Assembly: GCA_029891345.1 (NCBI GenBank)
Contig: CM057009.1
Coordinates: 307,808,666-307,872,665 of the forward strand
Length of the DNA stretch: 64,000 nt
Origin: Dryococelus australis
Taxonomy: Eukaryota; Arthropoda; Insecta; Phasmatodea; Phasmatidae
Direction of reading: 5' to 3'
The notes beneath the pieces are model-generated. The model did no database searches, was not told where the DNA came from, and worked only from the letters and a program-made list of their open reading frames with translations. The translations under genes and the position numbers were made by a program. Positions 26,131 through 39,429 of this stretch are shown one piece after another (the first letter of the stretch is position 1; each line of letters starts with the position of its first letter).

Positions 26131-26897
26131 GTTTTGTGGATGTTGCGTGCTTAGTGGATAGATCGCCTTAGTTTAAGGGCACTTAAATATAAAGTTAGCC
26201 TATTGGTAATAATTAACTGGACAAATTGTTGGTCCTGGAAATAAGCAAGTACCAAAATCAAGTTATAAGTCTACCTTTATAGAATACCATGATACCAGTT
26301 AAATTTGCGTTTTGAAATCGGCAGCATGTCTGCTTTAATAAGAGGCTTATTTCAAGGTATATAATCACCAAATAAGATTTAGATTAACAACCATTTGTTA
26401 ATAAAATAGTGTATTAAATTAGTTAATTTTTTTTAGTTTCAAATAACTGTGAAATCACGCAGAGGAAGCAATATTTTTAGTAATGATTCGTGGCGTTGTG
26501 GAGCCTCAAGTCATTCGGAAGGCGCCATAATTAGTTGGCAAGAGAGCTATGAGAATATACATTTTGCAGCAGAAATCTGAATAATTGGGGATGTTGAAGT
26601 TATAATGTTGTTATACAATCATTGTTGTTATGTGTCACGTGCTATGTTATGACGAGTATGATATTGTTTTGTGACACGACCATGTATTGTTGACGGAAGG
26701 AAATATCCGTCCTGTTACTGCGGTACTGTGCAGGCAGTCTTGTGCTTAAGTTTATTCTGCCCTGTATTTGATATTGGTTGTAAAAACATAGTGATAACTC
26801 TGAAGGAGTGTAATACGCGCTTAGCTCGTGCAGGCGCGCCGGAGCAAACTTTTGAGTGCGGGGCAAACCCAAGAAACTAATTTTTTTTTCTGAACGA

Positions 26898-26899
<2 letters not shown>

Positions 26900-26975
<76 letters not shown>
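26900..26975. repeat. (TA)n microsatellite
   Basis: About 75 bases of TA dinucleotide with one interruption near its right end. Confidence 0.95.
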
Positions 26976-26980
<5 letters not shown>

Positions 26981-29449
26981 CAAATTGCATGTCGCACATT
27001 ATTATCTGTGTTACTTCGTGATAAGTTAATGTAAACAATGACTTTAAACATTTTTTCCTCTCTCAGATTGTTAATAACTGAAACACCTCATGGCCGTGAG
27101 TACATTGAAGACTGAAGTACATTTTGCATAATTTATAAGCACAATATCTAAAGTGCGTTTTATTAAAAACGAGCTGCACCATGTTTGATATACGATTTTT
27201 TTTCCAAGAACCCTGTGTGGAATATTATAACAACTAACAAAATTTACAAGTAATATCTGATGAAATAATATGTTTACACACAATAATGGTAATAATAATA
27301 AAACAATATTTGTAATATGTAAAGTTATGTTGAACATGCGTTCCTAAATGTACATTGTTCATTGTTTCGTTAATAGATTTTTGTAATTTTAAATTTGCAA
27401 TATATATATGTGTGTGTGTATATATATATATACACACACATGTATATGTTTGAAGCATTATTGCATAGAACTGTGACATGTTTACTTAAAACATCACATG
27501 GCATCGATCTAAAGACATATGACAAGTGTTCAATAAACACACTGAATATTTTCTCCACCACTTTCCCAAATAAGGCCTTTCTTTCGTCCTTGCGGGAAAT
27601 AAATTCTCTCATTGTATCATTAATATTAAATACACTAATTCTCTCTTTATGGACATGAAGTAGCATCACATGCATTAGATGTTTCTGCTTCTTGGTGGCC
27701 CGCAGATAAGTCTTCAAACGGCGTAGGTTAGAAACTGGACAGCAATGATATAAACGTGGTCACACTTTCGTTCTGCACTATACAATACTCATTGTATAGT
27801 TAGTTACACTACACTGTACGTCTGCATCGACTACAAACAGAAGGGAGTGAAGGCCGGGCGGACACAGGCAAACGAATTGCTGTTGTTCACACCTGCTGAA
27901 ACAATAGTATTTCTACACAGGAGTGGAGTTACTAAGCATGCGATATACGGGATGTAGATAATGCGCAGACGCCAATGTGACGGCGTGCGAAAAGGGGAGG
28001 GCTTTAGTCACAGGACTGATCGCGACTTGTGTCAAGTCAACCGCCATCTCGCTCCCGCGCCTCGCATTCGATATTCTATCGGCAGTGCACATTGGTGTGA
28101 GGGCCAACATGCTAAAATAAAAACTTGCATGGCAGCTTGGTGTTTTATGATGTAATGAAGGCGTAGAATAGAAGGAACGTTACGGCGTTAATTTTTCGAA
28201 ACTTGTGTACAAAAAAAGTGGAGGGGCAATACACATGTTTTGCCCCTCCCCCCTTCAAAAAGAGCCGGGGGGGGGGGCAACTGTCCCTGCTGCCCCCCCC
28301 CCCCCGGGCACCAGCGCTACTGTGCTAGTGCATTGTTGAGCTGGAAGTCAGCACGAGATAATTTAATACGCCAGACAGCTGTACGAAGCGACTGTACTGA
28401 AGTGTACAGAAGAGAGAGGAGATCACTGTAATATGATCACTCCAGATGTGTTTAATCGGCTGAGATTACTGCGAGCAATTGCAATACCAGCTGCTGTTAT
28501 ATTATATTCCAGTTCAAAGAGATGGAATTTAATGATAGAAAACTAGAGTTTTATTTTAAAGCGATTGGTACACGCTGATTGGCTAGACAAGTTAATTAAT
28601 GACTCACCTTGTAGTAAATACACCGAAGTAGTCACCCATTTCCATCTGTTTACTATGCTCTGCCGTTTTAACATCTCGTAAAATATCTCATACAAGTGAC
28701 TCTGCTGATTGTTTCTCACAATAGAACAACAAGGTGCTCAATGAATTATGTTGAAAACATAGTTACAAAGTATCAAATCCTTACTTCCGCTTACAAAATA
28801 AAAGTGTATCATCACATTGAACATGGCACACAGTCCAATTCATCGCGATTATTTTTGTTAACAATCGTTTCAACGTTCGATTATTTGACACGTGAGTAAA
28901 AATGAAAAGCCACTTATACATAACGGGGAAATTAAATGAAAATGCGCGTTGTTTCACGGTCTTCGACTTTACTGCAATGGCTACAATATCAGACCACACT
29001 GACAACGGAGTAGGCAGCACGGAAATGCAGCTTGTTTCATGTCACTAGATCTAGATACACTTGTCGATTCAGTGATGAAGGGAGTCGTAGAACCAATATG
29101 TTCTCTCCAGAGACAAGTTGGCCAATAGCTGTTTAACTCGCCAACGATATTTTGCAGAAAGGTACTTATTCGGAATCGACAAATTAGTTCCGTTTCCATG
29201 CACTTTAAAGGTGTGTTAAGAAATTACGATGTTTATTAATTTCTCATTTATAACGTTATGAATCGCTCATTTCTTTTGACCTGCAAACACAATAAGCAGG
29301 TGCTTTTCGTAAATTTACGGCCATCAGTGACTCGCGTAAGTAGTAGGAGCGTGGGGATCCTACTACACTTTTTTTAGACATTGACCTCGACCTTTCAGAC
29401 ATAGTCCCATAAGATTAACCTAGGGCCGATATCGCTGTACTTTCTAGTT

Positions 29450-29830
29450 CACATTGCTCCACAATCGGTCCACAATTGTGGAGCTAATCCTGTGCTGTGA
29501 TTGGCCCACACTTAGCTCCGCACTGCTCCGCATTCTGCTCCACAATCTGATCCACTCCTTTAACTACAGGGGGTTTCATTTCACTTTGGTCGATCGTAGT
29601 ACCATAAGATTAACCTTTGAAGCGGAAAGGGGGGTGGGGGGGTTAATTTCGCTTACTTCCGCAATCTGCTCCGTAATCTGATCCACCATCTGATCCACCC
29701 GTTCACCTATGGGGATTTCATTTCACTTTTAGAATGACGTGTGGATAGGGGACAGACAGAATCCCATTAGATTAACATAGCTCCGCAATCTGCTCCGCAC
29801 TAGGCTCTGCATGCTCCAACCCCTTCCCCT
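29450..29830 (+). repeat. degenerate tandem repeat rich in GCTCCGCAATCTG motifs
   Basis: Motifs of the form CTCC(A/G)CAATCTG and CTGATCCACC recur, together with GGG(G)ATTTCATTTCACTT at ~29,568 and ~29,710 and CCAT(A/T)AGATTAAC at ~29,410, ~29,600 and ~29,766. This indicates 2-3 decayed units of roughly 140-190 bases. Confidence 0.6.
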
Positions 29831-30839
29831 ACCTGAACTGTGTTGTGATTACTTCTGGAATTAATTGGGGTCCTGCTGCGAGATTCTAAGTTCTCTTCTC
29901 CTCCGGTTATTTATTCTGAATACATTGTACACTATCACCCCTCTCCCCTACCTACAACCCCTCCACTCATCATCCTCCTCTCCACAGATATGATTAAAAC
30001 CCTCCCCAACCCCTTTTCCATACATTCCCTCCCAGTGAGGTAGGCTGTCTTCACTTCCACACATGTATGTTAGAAAGCATTGCTGCAGCCATCGGCAAAC
30101 CATTTTAGTTGTAGAGTTAACCACCAGAAACGCTAATGCCTGTTGATGCCGTCATCGGCTGCTAGGTAGCACGCAAGTTCGATGAATCGATTACATTGTG
30201 GTTGCATCGCCTGCCAGTGAGCGCACGAGTCGCTCGCCTGACACGGACACTGTTGTTTATTGCTATTAGCTGCTGCTAGGAGCACTGGAGATAGGATGAA
30301 AGCTTAAGACAATTTTCTTAATCATATATGTTATGCATTAGTACAATATAAAAACTTTACTCAATGCCTTTACTTTCTTGACCTTGAGAGTATTCAAAAC
30401 GGAGTCGTAATAAAGTAATAAATAATAAATTGCGTACAAAAGTGATGTATTTATATTAATATACGTAAATAAAACTTTAAAATTTTCAAAAATACATATA
30501 TGACGCAACATGATCACGAACTAGTATTTTAAAGCAGATCTAGTTTATATGATCACAATGACCAAATATTCAAAATGTAGTTTTTATATTAAAGAACTGT
30601 CTTTAAATTGAAATACACAGTTATTAATTTTTACAAATAAATATATCGACTAACATGTATAAATATTAATATTTGTTAGACATATAAGAATATGTATAAA
30701 AAATTATTATTTAACTATAATCATCGCCATCTTGGATTTTAGTATTTTATTTTTAAAATAATTATGTAAATACTCCGATCATCAAATACAACGCATCGTT
30801 TACTTTCAACAAGTAATTTAAGTCCTAAACCCTTTCTAG

Positions 30840-31330
30840 CAAGGTCAATTATGAGTTAAGCCCTTTTATAAATATAGGCATTATTTCCGAACGGTTGATG
30901 CTATAGGGATAAATTTCATAATATAGACACCGTATCCGATATTCATCACGGAGGTAAGAGAATTTAAGCCTTAAAACCTTACCACCAAGGTAAATTAGGC
31001 ATTTAAGCCCTTTTATAAATATACTCATAATTTCCGAATCACTGGAACTATAGGGATCAATTTCATAACATAGACACCGTAACCAATATCCAGCACAGTG
31101 GTAAGAGCATTTAAACCCTAAAACCTTTCTACCAAGGTAAATTAGGCATTTAGGCACCTTTATAAACATGCTCATAATTTCCGAACCACTGATGATATGG
31201 TCATCAAATTCATAACATAGACATCATACCCTATATCAAGCATAATGGTAAGGGCATTTAGGTCTTAGATGCTTTCTAGCAAGGTCAATTATATGTTTAA
31301 GCCCTTTTATAAACATAGTTTGCCATAAGC
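30840..31330. repeat. ~147-bp degenerate tandem repeat (about 3.3 copies)
   Basis: The segment TAAGCCCTTTTATAAA recurs at ~30,856, ~31,005, ~31,151 and ~31,297. Between copies recur CATAATTTCCGAA, ATAGGGAT(A/C)AATTTCATAA and CATAGACACCGTA. The minus-strand open frame through it reflects the repeat, not a gene. Confidence 0.85.
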
Positions 31331-31369
31331 TCACCATGCTCGTACTCATCAAGGACATATTCACCAACG

Positions 31370-31870
31370 TAATATTATTTCATTTCCGATTTTAATCAAA
31401 TTTTATTTGTGACTTAGCTAGGCGCTAGACTTACTTAATGTTATGCTAAGTTCAGATTTTGGAGTTCGAGACTTGGCCAAGAAACATAATATTTTTTCGT
31501 TTCCTATTTTAACCAAATTTTATTTGTGATTTTGGTAGATGCTCTGGGCAATTAATTTAATGTTAATATCGGGTTTTGGAGTTCGATCCTCTGTCAGGGC
31601 ATGTGATATAATTTCATTTCCCATTTTAGCCCATTTTTATTAGTGACTTGGGTAGGCGCTAGGGCCAATTAATGTAATGTCAATTTCGGATTTTGGGGTT
31701 TGATCCTCAGTCAGGATACATAGTATTATTTTATTTCCGATTCTAATCAAATTTCATTTGTGACTTGGGTAGTTGCTAGGCTTACTTAATGTAATGGTAA
31801 TTTAGGATTATCTAATTCGAGTCTCGATCAGAACATCTAACATTATTTTATATCCGAATTTAGCATAGAT
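31370..31870 (+). repeat. ~117-bp degenerate tandem repeat with tRNA-like B-box
   Basis: Four-plus units begin near 31,377, 31,493, 31,609, 31,727 and 31,844 with ATTTCATTTCCGATTTTA-like sequence. Each holds TTTGTGACTTGGGTAGGCGCTAGG and a segment like GGAGTTCGATCCTC, which matches a pol III B-box. The unit may be a tandemly amplified tRNA-derived SINE head. Confidence 0.75.
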
Positions 31871-34800
31871 TTAGAGCTTATATGTATCCCTGCTTATAGT
31901 AATTAATGTAATGTAATTTTTGGATTACCGAGATCGATTCTAAGGGGACTCACTTAATAGTTTTAAAAAAAAATTCTGTGAAATGCAATTTTAAAGATTC
32001 ACTTACGATTGCTGTCTATCATATTACCTAATCTGGCTCTACTGCTCAACTAATGTGTTATATGTTTGATGTCAACTTTTGAAGGTTAAGAATGGTGAAG
32101 GGGAATGCAGGTATGTGATGTAATCATGTAATTAACATAATCGTGAAAATCCAAAATTTGCATAAACATACAATTAATATTTACTAGGTATGCACATACA
32201 CATGTGAATAATAACAACTAAACATTCACCAAAGTAATATATCCTCTCAGCAAAGCAGTCAAACTTCAACTGTCATGTACCTTTTCATTTGTTTCAGAAT
32301 TTTCAATTAGTATTATTTTTTATTATTATTAGGTGTGGAAAGTATTACACTCACACTATGCTAGCATTCACTATACACGCTTATAAAGTATGCACATTAT
32401 ATGTAGAAAGACATATGTTCGCTCCCGAGGAACGATAGCTCAAAACTAAAACCTTGCCATAAACATATTGTCCGCGATTTTCAATGTCTACCAACAACCA
32501 CAGGCAAAATATTTCAATGAATTACTTCGATAAACCATTTCATCATGTAATAGAAAAAACACACACATCAACCCCTACAATAAACAAGACGACAAGGTCA
32601 AACACACCTATAGCCCTTTTATAAGCATAATAACTCATAATTTCCCATATACCAAAGCTACAATCATCAAATTCATAACATACACATCAAACCCAACAAC
32701 AAACATGACTACTAGGTCAAACACACCTAAAACCCTTTTATAAGCATACTAACTCATAATTTACAATATACCAAAGCTACAGGCACCATTTCATAAAACA
32801 CACATAAACAAATAAAACATAAAATATTCAAATTGGCAAACCCGCTTCACCCAAGAATTGCTCCTAATGAACCAAATTAAACCAGATCAAGCCAAAATTC
32901 ACCCAAAACGAAAAAATTCTACAAAACACACACACTCACATAATTCATTTGCACATTTCATACCAGGCAACCAAAAAATCCCATACCATCAAACTTTATA
33001 AGCGAAACTATAATCTTGACAAATATATCAACATATCATACAACTAAAATGAACAAAACATACAAAAACAGTCACAATCATATAAACCATTTCAAACTAT
33101 GTTACTTTCAAAATAACACCCAACTTGCAAAACCCCAAACTTCAATCTTTACAAGCAAAACTAAATACTCAACACCTAAATAAAAAACTATCATACAAAA
33201 CATATGAACAAATCTCCATCATCTGTCTTCCAATACACATTATGACATATATTTAATTTAAAGTATAATTTTATAATTTAAAAAAATCCTTACCCATATT
33301 CAATTTTTCTAATTTACTATATAACATATTTTAAAACCAAATTAAGATCCAAATAAACACTTGTCTCACTCAAATCATGTTATCCCACATTACTGTTTAT
33401 CTCATATGAGATGGCAAGATTTTGAGAGGATGTGAGTGGCAACTTGACATAAACAAAACAAAGTGCTGTTTACGAAATTGTGTATCAGCTGATGGATGAA
33501 TGAACAAAGTTAATATTAAGTTGGCTATTCTTAGTGTGTTGCCGACGAACATAATAAAAGTGCAAAATAAGCGATAACAAAGAGTTCTTAGATTAATTAA
33601 TATAATTTATTTTATGTGGTCACAAAACAGCAGTTGTAGTTGTTACTAGCTAATCTTCGTGCTAAAGTAGTAATGTATGGGTGCTCAAAATGAAACACAA
33701 TAAGACGATTCATAGCCGATTAAACACGACTTCAAAACTTAGATATTTTCATGTCGTATTCCAACTGTCGTTCCATGCTTTTCATATGAGCTTGATATTA
33801 ATTCCAAAAGCATACAGAAATATTGCATTGTAATATTGAATTATTTTTTCAAATAATTTGACGAAATATATATTTCAAATTCGTATCGTTTCGAGGCAGT
33901 AATAGGAGAAAAGTCAAGTTTATAAAGCAGGCTTTAGAGGCAGCGAACCTGCTGCAATCTGTCAGTACTGCACGTGACTTACACACTTTACAGTGTCGTG
34001 GGCGCCATCTGTGGGCTCTTTCTCGAACCTAACCAGCTATAAATCTAAAGTGAATATGTTTTGTATGTAAAATACCAAATTTACGAACAGATACCAATAG
34101 TTTTATTTTTCCCTCAAGCCTTGTGTAATTTATAAAGTAACATATATTTCGTGTACAGCGATTATTATTACTAGTAATTTCTATTGGGCCAGTAGTTGTC
34201 CGTCTATGTCCTAAATACGCCATGTTTTTTTTCCCCAGAAACCCATTTCCTTGTTTTCGCATAGCCTCCAATTGACACATCAGCTGATGGTGAAAGGATA
34301 CGAAAACTAAAAGTAAACATTCGTTGAACTGTCAAAATCATGCCATCCTATATGAGATGGGCAGTACATGTAGCAATCAAAACATGTTTATTACATAAAA
34401 ACTCCATAATCAAAGAATGTATGTTAAGATCTGCTCTTTTTAACAGTTGATTCGATACTTCTAGAATACTTTAATCTTATCTGTGTAACAAGAATTTACA
34501 CAATTAAACCTTCTTTCATCTCACAAGAAGCTTAAGATTTGTTTATATGTAACTATATTTATCTACTTCGTAAAGAATAAAAAATCAAGCATACGTACTG
34601 ATTTAGTCAATACTTCAGCCTAAATGCAGGTATGTATAGTCGGAAGACCAGGAATGCAGAGGAGTAACAAGTCACATTTTCCTGAAGAACTGAGGGAATG
34701 TAGTTGGGCACGCACGGTACCAGCAGCAAAACTCCCAACTGGAAATGTGTTTCAACACACGAGAGAAACAGCTAGTTGACCGCAGTCCAAAGTTGAAGCA

Positions 34801-37235
34801 AAGGTTGGATAATTTGGCAGTCGAGGTAAAGTGGAAAATTGAATGTAGAGTTGTACCCGAAAACTGGAACCCTCACTAAAACAAAGGATTAAAAATAAAA
34901 TTAGGGGCACGAGTTAAAGCGAAAAACCAGATTAACCTGTATTTATCAGGGAGGGTAGAAAATAATTCCACTCACATGGTGGAGCCGACTGACGAAACCA
35001 CAATCAATAAAAATTAAAAAGGAATTAATTCTTGCAGTATCACAAAAAACTACATCCTGGGTCTCTACACTACGTGATGATGGTTGTTAAAAGTAACCAC
35101 AGGACTCAAGAAACTGTAAACACTATCGCGGCTGGCACACGCAGAGACATGTTGCCGACGACCCAGGGACACAAAGTGAGGAGAACATGGCCAGAAACAA
35201 CGGCGCATCGAAATCGAAATTAGCCATCCGGGGTAGTTTCAACACCGCCACTAGATGGCATCAGGAGTACGAAAGTGACCGAAACCGATGCATGCATTAG
35301 CGAAACTGGCTAACTTTCACGTGATACCAAGACGTTTTTTTATGTGAAGTCATGCCGCAAGTGCGTGACTGCACAAAAACTCTACCCACACAGCCACAAC
35401 AGAAACGAAGTGTGGAAGGGGGCAGCAAAGGACGTGAAATACAATATATTGTCAACTCTGCAGCATACATCCGGTCAAGCAAGGAACGTGCGGACGAAAC
35501 CGCCAACTAAAAGGTTTTAGAGAGCTTTGAGAAATATATTTCAGAATACCAAATTAAAACCAAATGAATCGAAATTTTCGCAAGGGAAATACAACAAAGG
35601 GAAATTAGTATTGAATACATATTTATTCTGGCCTATATCATAAATAACTTGTACTACCAAATAAACCGAATATAGAAAAATGCATCTATTAACATGAAAA
35701 CATAACATATGTCTGACCACTAGACCACGATAAATTTAAATGAATCTCAGATGGTTCAAAACAGAAAATAAAGTAGCTATTTACCGGACAAATTGACTTC
35801 AAATATAAGTTACTTGAATCAGATAATTCAAAATAGGCATAAAGCAATTATATTTCCCCAGCAATCAAAATATCGATATAACCAATGTTAAAGATATTTA
35901 AAAAAATATTTACTATTATATAAAAATTCTCGCAAATCAAGTTAAAAGGTGAAAAAAAATCATATACTCGAAGCCAGTAAAATTCAGTTAATTATTAGGA
36001 ACCTAAGTAATTATAAAATTCATCATATCAAAAACAAATCAAAATATTGAAAAATTTAGTTTGCGAAAATAGCTTAAAATTAGCTCATCTCAGTGAAAAC
36101 ATATAAAATTCAATATTAGCTTATATCAAACTCACAAGGATATATTGTAAAATTCTTAGTCACACATAAAAAATCTATTTTGATGGATTAAAAAAATTGA
36201 GTGTCGAATAGAAAATTAAGGCGGCGTGCCTATACGGCACATTGCATAATATACCAAGCCTTTGTAATTGCAAGCAGTCGACCCTTCCCGAACCTTTAAT
36301 ACATGCACTTAAATGGTTTACATCTAGCATTACATGTTCAGCCGTTCCACTATGATACCTGTGATGACATGTTTACCCAAAGTGACAAGTCTCGAACCCA
36401 GGTCCCTACGGACAGCTGCTTTTTCTTCACAGTCGAGTTTCACCCGCAAGAGTGTACAAAAGGAAACAAATAGTTATATATAAACAAAATGACTAGTAAC
36501 GAGCACATCGTGCAATGTATGTTCCTCACAAATATCTGCAGTCATTGGTCACACACACTGTGTCAACCTGAGACGAACCGAGTATGGAGGTTTCACAACA
36601 CACACACATACACACACACATGTCAACTACGTATGTACTCTGTTCCTAGACAATGCAGAGCAGAGGTTTTACCTTAACGAGTGTAGCTGTTTCAGAAGAC
36701 CTGCAGGTCGTGATCGCATATCATCGTCGTGAACTCACTGGAAGCAATGACCGCCCTGCCTTTCCATACACACACACACACAATACAGTACTGATTATAT
36801 TTTCGCCAGCAGACAATCGTTCGTCGGAGGGGGAAGGAAGATCCCACTGCCAAAATGTTATGAAGAGACATCATCTACAAGCCCTAACCATACGATGCAA
36901 GCGAAGTGTGTGTACCTTGAATGCACACAGCAGGAAATGTTCGAAGGAAGACTAAGTTGATTGTGTATGAGTGTAAAGACTCCAACTTCACAGCTAGCAG
37001 TCGAGACATCGCAAACTAACATAAGGTGTTAGTAATTATAGTCATACTCTGTCGGCCCTGCCTATGCTCGAAACTTCGATGCATATACTAAGCCTTTCCA
37101 AGTAACTGCAGTCATACTCTGTCGACCCTGCAGCTGTGGCAAGTCGCGAACTCAGATCGCTACAGACAGCTGCTTGTACATACACTCTGCAGTCTCCGCT
37201 TCCTTGTTGGTGTGTTACCCATATCAGATAAGGAT
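31871..37235. other. gene-poor AT-rich DNA
   Basis: No gene is recognised. 32,590-32,800 holds a two-copy ~120-bp repeat related to the 147-bp satellite. (CA)n tracts occur at 36,596-36,620 and 36,768-36,782. Confidence 0.5.
32590..32800. repeat. two-copy ~120-bp repeat related to the 30.8-31.3 kb satellite
   Basis: CCCTTTTATAAGCATA..AACTCATAATTT occurs at ~32,613 and ~32,734, followed by ATATACCAAAGCTACA and TCATAACATACACATCAAA. The CCCTTTTATAA..CATACTCATAATTTCC core is shared with the 147-bp array about 1.5 kb upstream. Confidence 0.7.
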
Positions 37236-37238
37236 GTT

Positions 37239-37300
37239 GGGTGTGTGTATAAAACGATGGTGTATACACAGTCACCCGATCTTTCTGGCTCATTCACAGT
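37239..37300 (+). promoter_or_regulatory. putative TATA promoter of the small gene at 37.37 kb
   Basis: TATAAAACG lies at 37,240-37,249, with an Inr-like CACAGTCACC about 25 bases downstream and a second CACAGTTAGT near 37,296. Distance to the first ATG of the putative gene (37,370) is ~120 bases. This is a pattern call only. Confidence 0.35.
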
Positions 37301-37369
37301 TAGTATTTCGTTCGAGCTCGGACAGACCTGAGAGTGTATCATTTCAGGTCAGCAGTTTGTGCCATAGCT

Positions 37370-37740
37370 ATGCCAAAAACTTGTCGTGGAACATAGTGAA
37401 AATGATGGCATGTCGTCTAGTTGTCAGAATATTCTATCAGCTATTATAGCATATGGAAAGCATAACTCACTTGCAGCACTCGAAAAAGAAACTGAGCATG
37501 CATTCTTAGCTAAAGAATTCCTTCTTTCATATACTCGACATGAAATACGGCATGTCTACAAACATCTACCCACATATCTACAACCAGATGAAGACTTATG
37601 AGCCTGTGTCCCGTGTACAGAGTGTTTTCACGGATGTACTACTGTTATGGACACACCACATTCCAGGGGTTGTTGTAATGCAGGTCAGAAGAGTGTTGAA
37701 GGAGCATCCAAAACTGGTTTCTTCCCTTAGGAACTCATGA
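37370..37740 (+). pseudogene. uncharacterised small protein gene, frameshifted
   Basis: Two overlapping frames read like one protein. One (37,386-37,601) contains GKHNSLAALEKETEHAFLAKE and a TRHEIRHVYKHLPTYLQPDEDL segment longer than quoted here. The next continues with EPVSRVQSVFTDVLLLWTHH and ends in LKEHPKLVSSLRNS before the stop at 37,740. Charged helical composition and continuation across the frame change suggest real former coding. I do not recognise the family. It lies ~700 bases upstream of a Polinton relic on the same strand and has a TATA box upstream, so it could be part of that relic. Confidence 0.4.
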
Positions 37741-38419
37741 TTCACAGAGAGAGAGAGATATGAGTACCTGGAGCAGCTGACGAGGTCGTCGTTGTCGTTC
37801 CGATGCAGGTTCGGCTGACAGTCACCATCAAGCTTGTAGTTCTGTCCCTGAGAGCCCTTGGTGTAGTGTAGTGGTAGAGACAGTCTGGCAGGGTGCGCTC
37901 TCGCAGCAGTTCCTCTTCCTGGCCGTGGTTGGCGATAGGCATGAATCTCACAGAAGTAGTTAACTACCAATATGACATTTACATATGCATACGATGCAAA
38001 GAGACATGAAAAAAGTTCACATATGAAGAGTATCATTTGTATGTCACATCAATATGATAAGTGTCGAAGAATGTATGTGCTTGCCGAAACTTAAAAGAGA
38101 CATTTGATACTGTGTAAGTCAGAACTAATTATTTAAGTATGTATGAAGTACTGCAACAGCACTGCATTGGAAACTTTGTAAGTTACAAAAAACCCCCTTG
38201 CTCTCAAGCACCCTTGTTATATTGTCATGAAAATGTGGCATAAAACAGGCCGGAATAGGCCGGTCAACTCATCGCTCTCCAGACCTCGAAGAGAGAACAC
38301 CATCTGCAGATTACGTGTTTGTATTCGATGATGGAACAGGAAAGTTATTATTGCTGCTACTGTAAGAAGACCTTTTCTACAATAACCAGCTGCAGAGAAT
38401 ATGAAACCAGTTTTCATCA

Positions 38420-39215
38420 TCAGAATTAATATCGTACTATGCTCGCATGTGAACAGTGTAAATCGTAGTTTGTCCGATATGGCAACTTGAGACGACATCT
38501 TGCAACCTGAATGGGTCGCCCTGCACCGCCTGCCAGGCGAAGATTAGCAAATGAACATGCTGGTTCATCTACAAATGTCAAAGATAGTTCTTTGCTCCTG
38601 CGAAGACATCCATGCAACTATTGTGACACAACATTTATAAGTGCATGTGATGTTAGGAAACACAAAAACAGTTATTGTGTGAGGAACGCCATTCGCAGGA
38701 CATAACAATGCGATAAGTACCAAAGAAGGTATGTACATGATGAGGATTTAAGTTCACCATCTATAAAGCTTAATGATAATGGCTTTTTCCTGAAGCGATC
38801 TGCATTTAGGGGATTCTTGAAAGATTTGGTTGCACATAATATGTCAACTACATCACACAATGTTTTCTCTTTCTTGACAAGTATGACCCCTATATCAAAA
38901 AACCAACTTATCGATGAGGTATAACAAAATGGTCCTGTCAAATGTAATATGTGGCTGGACTGTAACTATACAAAACCAGAGCCTCGCGATGACGAATATT
39001 GTACCAGAACCTTCAATAGTTTGGCTGTAGCTGTGTCGCATTCATCTGCAGCAAAAGACACAATTGTTGGTAGCATAAACAATGTATGTCAAGAGGAAGA
39101 AGAAATGGTGGCCAAGGGTTCAGGTTAGACTATGGCTTCGGTAAATGCTCTAGAGTTAAGAACTAGTGGATACACTCCACTTCGCAAATAGACACATACC
39201 AATGTTCCCTGACTA
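38420..39215 (+). pseudogene. N-terminal part of a Polinton-type DNA polymerase B with C2HC zinc fingers (relic 1)
   Basis: Two zinc-finger motifs open the region. CEQCKS..FVRYGNLRRH near 38,447-38,500 is cut by an in-frame stop. CNYCDTTFISACDVRKHKNSYC is at 38,610-38,680. A following stretch (38,760-39,190, mixed frames) contains FRGFLKDLVAHNMSTTSHNV and a VNALELRTSGYTPLRK segment. The latter resembles the segment of Polinton polymerases just before the exonuclease domain. Catalytic blocks are not seen. Stops and frameshifts are frequent. Assignment rests on motif order and remembered family shape, so it is less certain than the main element's polymerase. Confidence 0.55.
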
Positions 39216-39429
39216 TGGAGAAGAAGATGACAACATAGCTTACTCTTTAACCGCTAAACCGTTAGAAGGATAGGTATAAATTACCCCATCAATATTCTTC
39301 ACACACAGTTCTTTAACGGACTTGTATGACATAAATACTGCAAGGAGTCATCTGTAAGGAAGCAGCATCGAGGAGTCATCTGTGAGGAGTCAGCACTATG
39401 AAGTAGTAGTACATGTGTGTTAGTGTTCA

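Larger units (their letters stand above)
21743..30840. other. gene-poor DNA rich in simple and dispersed repeats
   Basis: No gene is recognised. Contents include a pyrimidine tract (23,195-23,325), AGGTCA-type half-site clusters (23,860-24,120 and 24,500-24,580), a 29-bp duplication (25,027-25,084), a dispersed repeat (25,780-25,930), a 31-bp triplication (26,036-26,130), a (TA)n tract (26,900-26,975), poly-G and poly-C runs (28,267-28,306) and a degenerate repeat block (29,450-29,830). Confidence 0.5.

Noticed and set aside
30840-32800. CRISPR-like array
   Set aside because: Degenerate eukaryotic satellite without short conserved repeats and unique spacers; the host is a eukaryote.
37742-38036. 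GC-richer minus-strand open frame (up to 146 codons) as a possible host exon
   Set aside because: No recognisable domain, several frames open together and no clear splice signals; left unannotated.
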